Positions 31,832 through 40,243 are shown, counted from the stretch's first letter. The stretch is 64,000 nt of DNA from Firmicutes bacterium ASF500 (GCA_000492175.2 CP097573.1:3286001-3350000), one strand, 5' to 3'. The notes: generated from the letters alone by a model not told the origin. Numbers and translations: made by a program.

Positions 31832-33199
31832 CTATAAAAAAGAAAGTCCTTTGACCTGCTGATCGTTATCTATGCGGATCTCTTTGATGATGGAGCGCCA
31901 CAACGTCCGTTTTTCTTCCCGCTCCAACGTGTCATAGATTTGCCGGAAGTCCTGGGCCAGAAACGCTTCCACGGCTTCAAAATTAGGGCGGGGGGCCGGG
32001 GGCAGGGCCGGGCGTTCTTCAAGCTGGGTGGAAAGTGCTTCATAGTCCCGCTTATATTCTTCCAGGTCGATCACTTCATTCAGATACAGTTCCTTCAACC
32101 TGGACAGCTTCCGCCGGACGGCGGCGCGGTCAACGGCGGCGGCGGACTGTTTGCGCTGGGCTTCCTTCACTTCCCATTCTGTGCGCCATTCCTGGAAGAC
32201 GCGCCCCAGGTTTTCAAACAGCCATGCTTCCACAACTTCTTCCCGGATCTCTTTATCGTGGGAACAAAGATCACGCCGATAATGCTGACTGCATCGGTAA
32301 TAGTAATACTTGCCGTTTGTTTGATGGCCCGCCAGCTTGTGCCCACATTCCGCACAAACAAGAATGGAAGTGAACAGGTACACGCGCCCGGTGGGATTTG
32401 ACTTTGCATTATTGGATAGTAGCTTTTGCACAGCGTCAAAAAGTTCCTGTGGTATGATTGCGGGGCAGAAAGATTCATTTGTGCGCCCGTTTCGGTCATA
32501 GTATCCGGTGTATAACCGATCGTGAAGTATGCGCCGAAAATTTGTGTCCGTCCAATTCAAACCGTAAGTTTCCCGGATATACTTGATCGTCCCCCGCTGT
32601 GATACGGTGGCCCGGTAATGCTGGAAAGCGTCCTGGACGATCGCGGCCCGTTCCGGCACAATTTCCAGCCGCTTTTCTTCATTCACGCGGTAGCCGAAAG
32701 GGCAGTTGCCGGAAACAGCCGTGCCGTGCCTAATCTTGCTGTCAAACACAACGCCGATTCTTTCCCCGCACAGATCGGCTTCATTCTGGGCTATAGACAA
32801 TCGCAGATTGATATACAGCCGCCCGCCCGCTGTGCTTGTGTCGTACTGTTCTTGTGTAGTCTTCCAGCCGCAGTTATGGGCCTCTAAAACTTCCATGACC
32901 TTGTAATAATCGGCCACGGAGCGGAACCAGCGATCCAGACGGGTAAAGAGAACAAGATCCACCTTATCCCGCTTTACGTCTTCCAGCATACGAAGAAAGT
33001 TTGTGCGCTTTCCAAGGCTTTTCCGGGCGGTTTTGGCCGCGTCAACGTACACGTCAACCACAATCCAGCCGCGTTCCAGGCAGTATTCCAGCAAGTCTTC
33101 CTGTTGGGCTTCCAGGGATAGGCCCTTGATCGCCTGTTCCTGGCCGCTGACCCGGATATAAGGGGCAACCCGCAGCGGCTTTGTTGGTAAATTTTCCAT
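31832..33199 (-). CDS. Large serine recombinase
   Basis: 455 residues (start MENLPTKPLRVAPYIRVSGQEQ with GGAAA upstream). Catalytic Ser in YIRVSGQEQAIKGLSLEAQ, then VDLVLFTRLDRWFRSV (resolvase motif) and the recombinase domain (HGTAVSGNCPFGYRVNEEKRLEIV, RRILHDRLYTGYYDRNGR). A zinc-ribbon with CAECGHKLAGH and CSQHYRRDLCSH, and a C-terminal coiled coil (AVRRKLSRLKELYLNEVIDLEEYKRDYEAL). It integrates and excises the element at att sites. The gene is complete. Confidence 0.93.
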   Translation of the reverse strand: MENLPTKPLRVAPYIRVSGQEQAIKGLSLEAQQEDLLEYCLERGWIVVDVYVDAAKTARKSLGKRTNFLRMLEDVKRDKVDLVLFTRLDRWFRSVADYYKVMEVLEAHNCGWKTTQEQYDTSTAGGRLYINLRLSIAQNEADLCGERIGVVFDSKIRHGTAVSGNCPFGYRVNEEKRLEIVPERAAIVQDAFQHYRATVSQRGTIKYIRETYGLNWTDTNFRRILHDRLYTGYYDRNGRTNESFCPAIIPQELFDAVQKLLSNNAKSNPTGRVYLFTSILVCAECGHKLAGHQTNGKYYYYRCSQHYRRDLCSHDKEIREEVVEAWLFENLGRVFQEWRTEWEVKEAQRKQSAAAVDRAAVRRKLSRLKELYLNEVIDLEEYKRDYEALSTQLEERPALPPAPRPNFEAVEAFLAQDFRQIYDTLEREEKRTLWRSIIKEIRIDNDQQVKGLSFL

Positions 33200-33321
33200 A
33201 ACATTGCCTACCATTTCCCCGCCGCGTGTGATAGAATAATCCCGCAGCGGTATTGTTGTATCTGGTGCAATAGACTACTGCAAAAGGCCCCGGCGGCGGT
33301 GGAGCGCAGCCGGGGCCGCTT

Positions 33322-33897
33322 TTATATATCCTCACAAAGCTTCTCTAACTCCATGCGGAGCCTGTAAATGTGCTTACAGGGAAGCCGCCTTACAAAGAAA
33401 TCCCTACAGGTGCAAGAAACAACGGTTGTTTCATAGGGCTTCTTTCCAGAACCGGAAAAAACGGCGGTTTGCTCTATGCAGTCAATAGAAATCGGGGCCA
33501 TTTTTGCGCCCCTGGCCTTTTCCATGCGCTTAATCTGTTCCGGGTGCGTGTCAACGTCTTCCATGGATTTAATTCCAGAAAGCAATTCTTTACTATAACC
33601 ACCAGCGGGCCGCCTGATAATTTCGATCACGCCCAGTTCAACGGCAAGCCTGTAAATATGCTTACAGGGCAAGCGCCTGTCCTGGAAATCGTGGCAGGTG
33701 CATTGAGACAAAGAAGTATCGTAATAGGGAAGATCGGAAGTGCTGGAAAAGCGGCCAGTTTCGGTTAAACCGTTCACGTCAAAAGTGAAATGGTACGTCA
33801 TTGCCCGCCCTTGTCTTTCAATCTGTGCATTGTCAGCGTGTATTGAGCTGTCCCATTCCGGCCAGTCTTTAAGAAATTTGCATCTTCCAGAAATCAT
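33322..33897 (-). CDS. Protein with two SWIM zinc fingers
   Basis: About 191 residues. Two near-identical SWIM motifs (C-x-C-xn-C-x-H): CTCHDFQDRRLPCKHIYRL and CTCRDFFVRRLPCKHIYRL, roughly residues 66-84 and 166-184. The segment between them (IIRRPAGGYSKELLSGIKSMEDVDTHPEQIKRMEKARGAKMAPISIDC) is charged. SWIM fingers bind DNA or proteins. The internal duplication of a whole 90-residue unit is unusual. Function unknown. A GTG at 33909 is the upstream alternative start. Confidence 0.8.
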   Translation of the reverse strand: MISGRCKFLKDWPEWDSSIHADNAQIERQGRAMTYHFTFDVNGLTETGRFSSTSDLPYYDTSLSQCTCHDFQDRRLPCKHIYRLAVELGVIEIIRRPAGGYSKELLSGIKSMEDVDTHPEQIKRMEKARGAKMAPISIDCIEQTAVFSGSGKKPYETTVVSCTCRDFFVRRLPCKHIYRLRMELEKLCEDI

Positions 33898-33914
33898 TGA
33901 CAACACCACCCGAC

Positions 33915-34679
33915 TTACTGATTTAGAAACCTGGGATCGTTTTCAAGCGTATCCAAGGGGAAAGAAGTATCCTCGTTATAGATACAATCCTTGAAAAATT
34001 CTTCAAGTTCAAGCGTCTTGTTTAAGTCCAATTCCACAAAGCTAATTCCTTCCGATAGCTTTTTCATAGCTTCCGGGCCGAACTGGATAATCCAAGTGGA
34101 TAGTTCATCCCTCAATATTTTTACGCCGGGAAGTTCCTGCCGTATGCTTTTCCGTCTCTTCCATACTTCCGGTTTTACTTTACTTTTTGCCCATTCATTT
34201 GCAGTTTCGATCAGATCGCCGCAAGCGTTAACCATAGCGGAAACGGAACATTTCTTTACAACCTTGTCCGGGTGATTGACTTGGGAGAGAAACCCGGACT
34301 GATCAAGCGTAGGAATTTGGGGAGAATCTGCAAGCATTATCAATTTAATGCCGCGCTTTTTGACGAAAGCGTAGTAGAGAATACCGCGAAGCAGATTGGC
34401 GCAATCCGGCGATAAGGATTTGAAGTTATCAACAAATGATTGATATACGGCGGCGTTATACTTGTCCGCGTTTTTCCCGTAGAAGATATGTCCTTGCTCT
34501 AAAGATTTGCGGTAAATGCAATTCTTAGAACAATCAAGATGTGGGATAAGACAGGCTTTTGCATCAGAACAGGCGGAATACCTTGAACAGCAGCCGAAAG
34601 CATCTTTTGCGGAAGCGGACGCGCCGGAAGCTGTGCCACCAGAAGCGGAAAACAAACTTTCCTGATCGTATGTATCCAT
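33915..34679 (-). CDS. Uncharacterised Cys-rich element protein
   Basis: About 254 residues from MDTYDQESLFS. A conserved Cys cluster GCCSRYSACSDAKACLIPHLDCSKNCIYRKSLEQGHIFYGKN near residue 30-70 is known from phage and element proteins of Clostridia and may hold zinc or Fe-S. The remaining helical region (NLLRGILYYAFVKKRGIKLIMLADSP, ELPGVKILRDELSTWIIQFGPEAMKKLSEGISFVELDLNKT) is unknown. Cotranscribed with the SWIM gene. Confidence 0.65.
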   Translation of the reverse strand: MDTYDQESLFSASGGTASGASASAKDAFGCCSRYSACSDAKACLIPHLDCSKNCIYRKSLEQGHIFYGKNADKYNAAVYQSFVDNFKSLSPDCANLLRGILYYAFVKKRGIKLIMLADSPQIPTLDQSGFLSQVNHPDKVVKKCSVSAMVNACGDLIETANEWAKSKVKPEVWKRRKSIRQELPGVKILRDELSTWIIQFGPEAMKKLSEGISFVELDLNKTLELEEFFKDCIYNEDTSFPLDTLENDPRFLNQ

Positions 34680-34729
34680 GGTAAAAAACCTTGCTTTCCC
34701 CGCCCCGGCCACGCCGGGGCGGTTTTATT

Positions 34730-35284
34730 TTATCCTGTAGCCTTTTCGGAGCTTCCAGGCCCAGAAACTGACAGACCTTCCGCCCGTTTCTTTTCTTCTG
34801 CGATCTGTCGATCGAGTTCCGCGTGAAGTTCGGCAACGGTCATTTCTTGCGGCGCTTTTGCTTCCTGCTGCTGGCCTGCATCGGCGGCGGAAAGCTGTTC
34901 CTTTGCGGCGGTTATCTTGGACTGGAAATGTTCAAAGACTTCAAAGACCTTCTGGCGCGTGTCAATGTCCAGTTCAAAGTAAGCCTTTACGATCTCCATT
35001 TCCAGGGTGGTACAGCCGCGTTCCTTTAAGTACTGATCCAGGCTGAACGTTTCCGGCTGGATAAACATAGGTTCGGTTCCGTTCAGAAGCCATTCTTCAC
35101 TTACGGAAAATTCCCTACACATTAGCTTGATAAGGGAAAGTTTCTGATCGGGACGGGCAAGGGCGTTCAATTCAATGTTGTTTATGACGGAGCGGCTAAC
35201 GCCAAGTTTTGCGCCAAAAGCAGTTTGCGACATATGAAGGTAATTCTTGCGAAGTTCCCGTATGCGTTCGTGAAGTTCCAACAT
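34730..35284 (-). CDS. Xre-family repressor
   Basis: 184 residues from MLELHERIRELRKNYLHMSQTAFGAKLGVSRSVINNIELNALARPDQKLSLIKLMCREFSVSEEWLLNGTEPMF: a Cro/C1 helix-turn-helix. The C-terminal region is helical with coiled-coil traits and a Gln/Ala-rich linker. It faces the divergent plus-strand operon, so it probably represses that operon and itself through sites in 35285-35473. Confidence 0.88.
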   Translation of the reverse strand: MLELHERIRELRKNYLHMSQTAFGAKLGVSRSVINNIELNALARPDQKLSLIKLMCREFSVSEEWLLNGTEPMFIQPETFSLDQYLKERGCTTLEMEIVKAYFELDIDTRQKVFEVFEHFQSKITAAKEQLSAADAGQQQEAKAPQEMTVAELHAELDRQIAEEKKRAEGLSVSGPGSSEKATG

Positions 35285-35375
35285 CTTCACCCCCTCTCTA
35301 TTGTTGGCAATCATAGTATACAGCGCAAAAATGATTTAGTCAAGGCAAAAAGAAAAAATATTTTCCGAAAATGAC

Positions 35376-35404
35376 TTGATAGAGGCATTACGATGATCTA
35401 TAAT
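35376..35404 (+). promoter_or_regulatory. Sigma-A-type promoter of the DGR operon
   Basis: TTGATA, 17-base spacer, TATAAT, 70 bases before the ATG at 35474. Lies in the spacer divergent from the Xre repressor, with AATGATTTAGTCAAGG and AAATGACTTGATAGAGG as possible repeated operator-like sites. Confidence 0.75.
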
Positions 35405-35473
35405 GCACTCAACAAGGCAAACAAAAGAAAGCAAAAGACTTGATGAGAGCCGAAACGGCAAGGGGGATTCACC

Positions 35474-36364
35474 ATGAAGAAAAAATACGAAGTCCGCCAC
35501 ATTGTAACAGCAGTTGCCAGTATCCCGGTTTACAAGGCACACGGCAAGACGGAAACGTACCGCCAGGCCGCAAAGGACGGCTGGGGCACGGTGTACCGGG
35601 ACGAAAACAACGCCCTGGTTTGTGACGAAGATTGCAGCGCCAGCCTGTACACGAAGAACGGCGGCTATTTCGGGATCTTCCCCTATGAGGAAATCAACAC
35701 GAAGGAAATGCCGAAGCAGGCGGCGTGCGCGGCGATCATTGTCAGCGATTCTTGCGGCTTCACCTTCTGGGCGGAAGACTTCAACCAGATTCACATTTTC
35801 GTTACCTACGATGAAAACGGCCTGGTTGATACCTACCGCGTGGAATATGGCGATTCCACGATTTATGACGGGGAAACGGAAATTTCCTTTGAAGACCTGT
35901 ACCAGCAGGCGGAAGAAGACTGGCGGGAAACCTACCGGGCGGAACTTCCCGGAACGGTGGAGTACCAGCGCAAGCAGGAAGCCGCAGAACTGGCCGCCAA
36001 GGCGGCGGCCAGCGCGGCAACGGTGGAGCGGGACGCGGCCCCGGCGCTGGCCCGCATGGACGATCTGGGGGTTGCCCGGTGCGGGGAGTGCGGCGCGGAA
36101 CTGCTGTGTAATGGAACCGGGGATATGCCGGACGTGTGCCCGGTGTGCGGGCGGCGGCTGGAATATGACTTCTTCCGGGAGCCGGACGGGCCGGACGCGG
36201 ACGCATACCGCACAAGGGCAGACAACCAGCAGGAAGCGGGGACGGCGGCGGAAGCCGCCAGCGAGGGCCAGAAAACGGCCCTGGGCACGCCGGAAGATAT
36301 GGCGGGCACGGATGCCACGGCGGAAGAAAAGCGCCGGAAGAAGTGGAAGAAGAAGCCGCCCTGA
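35474..36364 (+). CDS. Uncharacterised protein with zinc-ribbon, first gene of DGR operon
   Basis: 296 residues. The N-terminal part (YEVRHIVTAVASIPVYKAHGKTETYRQAAKDGWGTVYRDENNALVCDEDCSASLYTKNGGYFGIFPYEEINTKEM) is beta-rich. A zinc-ribbon follows: ARCGECGAELLC and VCPVCGRRLEYD. The last 60 residues are charged and ends RRKKWKKKPP. GGGGGATT precedes the ATG and a strong promoter lies upstream. Unknown function; it travels with the DGR target. Confidence 0.65.
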   Translation: MKKKYEVRHIVTAVASIPVYKAHGKTETYRQAAKDGWGTVYRDENNALVCDEDCSASLYTKNGGYFGIFPYEEINTKEMPKQAACAAIIVSDSCGFTFWAEDFNQIHIFVTYDENGLVDTYRVEYGDSTIYDGETEISFEDLYQQAEEDWRETYRAELPGTVEYQRKQEAAELAAKAAASAATVERDAAPALARMDDLGVARCGECGAELLCNGTGDMPDVCPVCGRRLEYDFFREPDGPDADAYRTRADNQQEAGTAAEAASEGQKTALGTPEDMAGTDATAEEKRRKKWKKKPP

Positions 36365-36411
36365 TAGGGGGCGGGCCGGGACGGGATGAAAGAAAGGAGG
36401 AAACGCCGGAA

Positions 36412-36552
36412 GTGGTGAGCGTGGCGGGCGGCGGCCTTAAAAATGTGTCCGTTTCGGACAAGCTGGCGAACGGATTTAAGGTGGAATTTTACGGGAGCGC
36501 CACAAGCGTTACGCTGAAACTTCACGTAAAGGGGGGCTTCTACAGTGGCTAA
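36412..36552 (+). CDS. Small protein, 46 aa, unknown
   Basis: From a GTG with AAGGAGG 11 bases upstream: VSVAGGGLKNVSVSDKLANGFKVEFYGSATSVTLKLHVKGGF, beta-rich. The open frame extends further upstream through the end of the previous gene but has no start signal there. Its stop overlaps the next start. Confidence 0.5.
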   Translation: MVSVAGGGLKNVSVSDKLANGFKVEFYGSATSVTLKLHVKGGFYSG

Positions 36553-36709
36553 CGTTCATATCAAATCGGAAGCGCGGCGGCAGCATGAAGCGGCGGTTTT
36601 GCGCTCTTACGGGGTATCCGGTAGGGGAACCCCGGAACAGCGGGAAGCCGCCGCCGTGATTGCGGCCAGAAGCAAGGAAATCATGAAGGAGGAAAAAAGA
36701 CGTGGCTAA
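36545..36709 (+). CDS. Small protein, 54 aa, unknown
   Basis: GTG start: ANVHIKSEARRQHEAAVLRSYGVSG, RGTPEQREAAAVIAARSKEIMKEEKRRG. Basic and helical. Short, but the reading frame is tightly coupled to both neighbours (overlaps at both ends) and has AAAGGGG upstream, and its end carries the ribosome binding site AAGGAGG for the next gene. Likely a real member of the operon. Confidence 0.5.
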   Translation: MANVHIKSEARRQHEAAVLRSYGVSGRGTPEQREAAAVIAARSKEIMKEEKRRG

Positions 36710-37070
36710 AATCAACGTGATCGAGAAGACACCGGGAAAGCACCTGGAATACCGGGTGAGCGGGGAAAAGATCATTTTCGGGGACGATGATCTTTCCGTC
36801 AAACTGTCCACGCGGGAGCGGGACGAAGAAACCGTGCTGGACATTACGGCGGACAAGGATCAGGGCCTTATGATGGGCACGGGCGGCAACGCTCACAACT
36901 ACGCCGCCCAGATTGTGATCCCGGCCCGCAGGTATGAGGAACAGGAAAAGGAAATGGAGATCGGGCGGGACGAAGACGGCGGCCCCGTCATGGGAATGGG
37001 AACCGTGCGCGTGCCGCAGCCGTTTGACGTGTCCCGCTGTACACTTTATCTATGGGGAATGGAGGAATAA
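36702..37070 (+). CDS. Uncharacterised protein, 122 aa, DGR operon
   Basis: GTG with AAGGAGG upstream. AKINVIEKTPGKHLEYRVSGEKIIFGDDDLSVKLSTRERDEETVLDITADKDQGLMMGTGGNAHNYAAQIVIPARRYEEQEKEMEIGRDEDGGPVMGMGTVRVPQPFDVSRCTLYLWGMEE: beta-rich and acidic. Similar proteins precede DGR targets in gut Clostridia, perhaps serving as its partner or scaffold. Ends 6 bases before the target gene. Confidence 0.6.
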   Translation: MAKINVIEKTPGKHLEYRVSGEKIIFGDDDLSVKLSTRERDEETVLDITADKDQGLMMGTGGNAHNYAAQIVIPARRYEEQEKEMEIGRDEDGGPVMGMGTVRVPQPFDVSRCTLYLWGMEE

Positions 37071-37075
37071 AGAAA

Positions 37076-38134
37076 ATGGCGAACAATTTTGACGATCTGG
37101 CAATGGCGGTGGCCGCGTTCGGCGCAAACAACCGCGTGATCCTGGACGATCTGGGCTATCCCTCTATCATGGTGGGCGTGCCGAAAATGAAGTATTCCGA
37201 CATTATCACGGACGGCACGCAGGAGGTTTTGCCCTGGTGGATTGTGGATGGCGTGGAAAAAGATGTGATTTGGGTATCCAAGTACCCGAATATCATCAAG
37301 CACGATCGCGCCTACTCCCTGGCGGCAAAAGACCCGGCGGCGGTGCTGGACTTTGACACGGCGCTCACCGCCTGCCGGAAGAAGGGCAACGGCTGGCATT
37401 TGAACCAGAATGGCATTTTTGCCGCACTGAACCTGTGGAGCCAGAAAAATAAAACCGTTCCCCGTGGCAACACGAATTGGAGCGCCAGCTGGACGCATCC
37501 ACATGAGCGGGGGATCACAACGTATTATAACAACGAAAACGGAGGGCGCACGGCAACGGGCAGCGGCCCCGTAACCTGGAACCACGATCACAGCCCGGCG
37601 GGCATTGCCGATCTTTGCGGCAATGTCTGGGAGTGGGTGGCGGGTTTCCGCCTGCTGGACGGTGAGATCCAGATTATCCCCTATGGCAACTCCATGAAAT
37701 CTACATGCAGTATGGCCGCCGCGTCCACCGAATGGAAAGCGATCAAGGCGGACGGCTCGCTTGCGGAGCCGGGGGCGGCGGGCACACTGAAAATTGACCG
37801 TGAAAGCGCGGCCAGCGCAGCTATTGTGATCAATACAAGCGTAACCACGCGGACAACGGACGCAAACGACGCCAACTGCGTATTTAAGGACACAAAGAAG
37901 GCGGCGGGGCTGACCATCCCCAAAATCCTGATCGCAATGGGGCTTTTCCCTGACGGCGGCGCAGCCTACGGCGGCGATCACTTCTGGGCGCGGAACAACG
38001 GGGAGCGGTTGCCGATCCGGGGTTCCAGCTTCAGCAATCCCATGGACGGCGGGCCGTCTGCTGTCAGTTTGAACCACCCGCGCTCCTACGTCCACGTGGA
38101 TGTGGGCTTCCGTTCCGCTTATGTAGAACTGTAA
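37076..38134 (+). CDS. DGR target protein with C-type-lectin/FGE-like variable domain
   Basis: 352 residues from MANNFDDLAMAVAAFGANNRVILDDLGYPSIMV (GGAGG upstream). The N-terminal part is unknown; from residue 95 on the sequence is a formylglycine-generating-enzyme/C-type-lectin-like fold: NGWHLNQNGIFAALNLW, GIADLCGNVWEWVAGFRLLDG, ending FWARNNGERLPIRGSSFSNPM then SAVSLNHPRSYVHVDVGFRSAYVEL. The GERLPIRG start and N-x-PRS-to-GFR end are the classic frame of a DGR variable region, whose Asn-coding adenines are randomised by the retroelement. The product probably binds ligands. Without a reverse transcriptase in the window it can no longer diversify here. Confidence 0.9.
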   Translation: MANNFDDLAMAVAAFGANNRVILDDLGYPSIMVGVPKMKYSDIITDGTQEVLPWWIVDGVEKDVIWVSKYPNIIKHDRAYSLAAKDPAAVLDFDTALTACRKKGNGWHLNQNGIFAALNLWSQKNKTVPRGNTNWSASWTHPHERGITTYYNNENGGRTATGSGPVTWNHDHSPAGIADLCGNVWEWVAGFRLLDGEIQIIPYGNSMKSTCSMAAASTEWKAIKADGSLAEPGAAGTLKIDRESAASAAIVINTSVTTRTTDANDANCVFKDTKKAAGLTIPKILIAMGLFPDGGAAYGGDHFWARNNGERLPIRGSSFSNPMDGGPSAVSLNHPRSYVHVDVGFRSAYVEL

Positions 38135-38152
38135 ACCGGACACCGGAAAACT

Positions 38153-38178
38153 GGGGGGCTTGCGGCAGCAAGTCCCCC
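38153..38178. promoter_or_regulatory. Hairpin just behind the variable region
   Basis: GGGGGGCTTGC / GCAAGTCCCCC with a 4-base loop, 19 bases after the target-gene stop. GC-rich hairpins just beyond the variable region are needed for efficient mutagenic homing in studied DGRs. It might also act as a weak terminator, though only AAAA follows. Confidence 0.65.
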
Positions 38179-38206
38179 GAAAATTTGAAATTCAAGGGAA
38201 AGTATT

Positions 38207-38440
38207 ATGGAGCAGAGAAATGCCGCGCCGGGAGAACAGTTGCCGCAGCTGGACGGGATCGCGCAGAACGCAAAAGCGGAAGATTTCCGAATGAAAAATA
38301 AAGTCTATGAAATCATCAAGTACGGGAATATCTGCCTAAAGGATTTCCCCAGGTATGAAAGAAATGGACTGGCGCTTGACATACGGCAATGCGAATACGC
38401 AATTTTGCGGCATGTGATCACACTGGAAAATAAGCACTAC
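38207..38440 (+). pseudogene. avd: DGR accessory protein Avd, truncated
   Basis: The first 78 codons include a non-conserved lead (MEQRNAAPGEQLPQLDGIAQ) and the Avd-like helices KVYEIIKYGNICLKDFPRYERNGLALDIRQCEYAILRHVITLENKHYKR. The FP-x-x-ER-x-x-LA-x-DIR pattern is typical of the four-helix-bundle Avd family that binds the DGR reverse transcriptase. At about 38440 the frame enters foreign DNA and continues senselessly, losing the last two helices. Template repeat and reverse transcriptase would have followed. Confidence 0.8.
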
Positions 38441-38646
38441 AAGAGGTCCTCCGGGATCTGGAAGGCCATCGTTCTGCTGTTGTTAGACATAATCATTTTA
38501 CCTCCATTTTCCTTCATTTCGTAGTATTCCAGTAGCAGGTTGGTGATGTACTGTGCGGTGGTCAGGCCCGCCGTCTCTTTGCCCTCGGAAATTTTTTGAT
38601 GCAGGTCGAGGCTGATTTGTGCGCAGAGGTTCTTTGTGGTAGCCAT
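38441..38646 (-). pseudogene. Fragment of a ribbon-helix-helix-like element protein
   Basis: ATG with AAGGAG upstream. Reads MATTKNLCAQISLDLHQKI then SEGKETAGLTTAQYITNLLLEYYEMKENGGKMIMSNNSRTMAFQIPEDLL, the start of a DNA-binding-like family common in Tn1549-type elements that has a second repeat after residue 50. The second repeat is cut at the junction with the DGR element, and the frame ends at once. Confidence 0.65.
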
Positions 38647-38773
38647 CTGATCATTCTCCTTCCGCTGATTGCAACGCAAGTATACTCAAAAGGTATTGAT
38701 AAAGCTATTACCATTACCACCAAGGAATCAGAGACAAACGAAGCAAATGTAACAACGGCGGAAAAAGTAAATT

Positions 38774-38809
38774 CCCCAGGGCTGCCGGCAAAGGCCGGCT
38801 GTCCTGGGG
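38774..38809. other. GC-rich hairpin
   Basis: CCCCAGG-GCTGCCGGC / GCCGGCTGTCCTGGGG with a 4-base AAAG loop. Stable stem of about 14 bp; a GTTGGTTGA rather than a T-run follows, so the terminator role is uncertain. Confidence 0.5.
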
Positions 38810-39002
38810 TTGGTTGATAGCGAGTTTACTCCGTCCGCAAAAGGGGGATTTTGCATCTCTGGTGCGTAAAATTTTTGAAACGAGAGGTCGTTTTGAAAAA
38901 TCCAACTTTTTTCTCGCTTTATTTGTTACAACTCCGTCTTTTCTTCCGCATTGAATAACTTTATTTTCGCATTTTTTGCTTGTATCTTTTTCATCTACAC
39001 AA

Positions 39003-40243
39003 GGTTTGAAAAGGAAAACATCAATACCCTCACTGAGTCCAGCGAGTTCCTCATCACCCTGTTCAGCGGCTTCGCCCAGGCAGAGAGTGAATCCCAGCGT
39101 GAGAATGTGATCCGAGGAAAGCAGTTCAGCATGCGGGAGGGGATTGTCCACTTCCAATACAAGAAGCTGCTGGGCTACCGCAGAGGCGAGGACGATCAGC
39201 CAGAGATCGTGCCGGAAGAAGCGGAGACGGTCAGGCGGATTTACCGCCGCTACCTGGAGGGCGCCAGCGAGGGCGAGATCAAAAAAGAGCTGGAGGCCGA
39301 TAACATCCCCTCCGCCGGGGGCTTGCAGGGGTGGTCCCATCGGGTGGTCCACAGCATTCTCACCAATGAAAAGTACATGGGGGACGCCCTGCTGCAAAAG
39401 ACCTTTGTCACCGACTGCATCAGCAAACGGGTGGTCAAAAACAACGGGGAGCTGCCTATGTACTACATCGAAAATAACCATGAGGGGATCATCCCCAGAG
39501 AGCTGTTCCAGCGGGTTCAGGAGGAAATGGCCCGGAGGACCAGCAAGCGGAAGGTGATGCAGAAAAGCGGCAAGACCGAGCAGGGCAAGTATTCCGCCAA
39601 GTACGCCCTGTCCGAGCTGCTGGTCTGCGGAGAGTGCGGGACACCTTATAAACGCTGCACCTGGGCCAGGAACGGAAAGAAGCGGATCGTCTGGCGGTGT
39701 GTCTCCCGGCTGGAGTTCGGCAGGAAATACTGTCATAACTCCCCCACTCTGGACGAGGACAAGCTGCACAGCGCCATCGTGGCCGCCTTGAACCAGTATG
39801 GCGCCAGCCGGGCCAGTGTGATTGAGGATACTCTGGAACTGGTTGGTGCCGTCCAGAGCTGCGGCGGTCAGGACGGCATGAGCCTGCTGGCCCTGCAAGA
39901 CCGGCTGAAGGAGCTGTCGGAGGAACAGTCCGTTCTGTTGGACAGGGTGCTGGAGGACATGGACAACTCGAAGCTGAACGCCCAGCTCAAGGCCCTGGCC
40001 GAGGAGAAACAAGGTGTTCTGGACCAGATCGCGGCTTATCAGCAGGACGAGGAACAACAGGCCCTCCAGGCGTCCAGACAGCGTGAGCGGGACGAGTGGC
40101 TGGAACAGCAGGACTTGAAGTTTACAGTGTACGACGACATTATCACCCGCCGGTTTGTGGAAAAGATCACTGTGGTGGACGCGGAGACGATTCGGGTCAA
40201 AATCCAGGACACTGATGTGGAAATCGAGCAGAGTTTATGCTAA
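39003..40243 (+). pseudogene. Large serine recombinase lacking its catalytic N-terminus
   Basis: In-frame from RFEKENINTLTESSEFLITLFSGFAQAESESQRENVIRGK onwards: the end of the resolvase domain, then the recombinase domain (HFQYKKLLGYRRGEDDQPEIVPEEAETVRRIYRRYLEGASEGEIKKEL, RVVHSILTNEKYMGDALLQKTF) and zinc ribbon (LLVCGECGTPYKRCTWARNGKKRIVWRC). About 90 N-terminal residues with the catalytic Ser are missing; upstream of 39000 the sequence is AT-rich and non-homologous. A translation start at ATG 39131 is possible but the product cannot cut DNA. Confidence 0.82.

Larger units (their letters stand above)
31805..38440. mobile_element. Integrated element carrying a DGR cassette, right side lost
   Basis: From the break in virB4 to the break in avd, 6.6 kb: serine recombinase, SWIM protein, unknown Cys-rich protein, Xre repressor (all minus), then a plus-strand small-gene operon with a DGR target and part of avd. 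The recombinase lies 27 bases from the left end, usual for this element type. At 38440 the sequence continues with an unrelated element fragment, not with virB4, so the right end is missing. Boundaries are inferred from broken reading frames. Confidence 0.6.

Noticed and set aside
37046..38143. Long minus-strand frame opposite the DGR target
   Set aside because: Shadow of the target gene; no start signal and no recognisable protein.
38714..40057. Long open frame on the minus strand opposite the truncated recombinase
   Set aside because: It mirrors the recombinase codons, has no ribosome binding site and a low-complexity composition; treated as a shadow frame.
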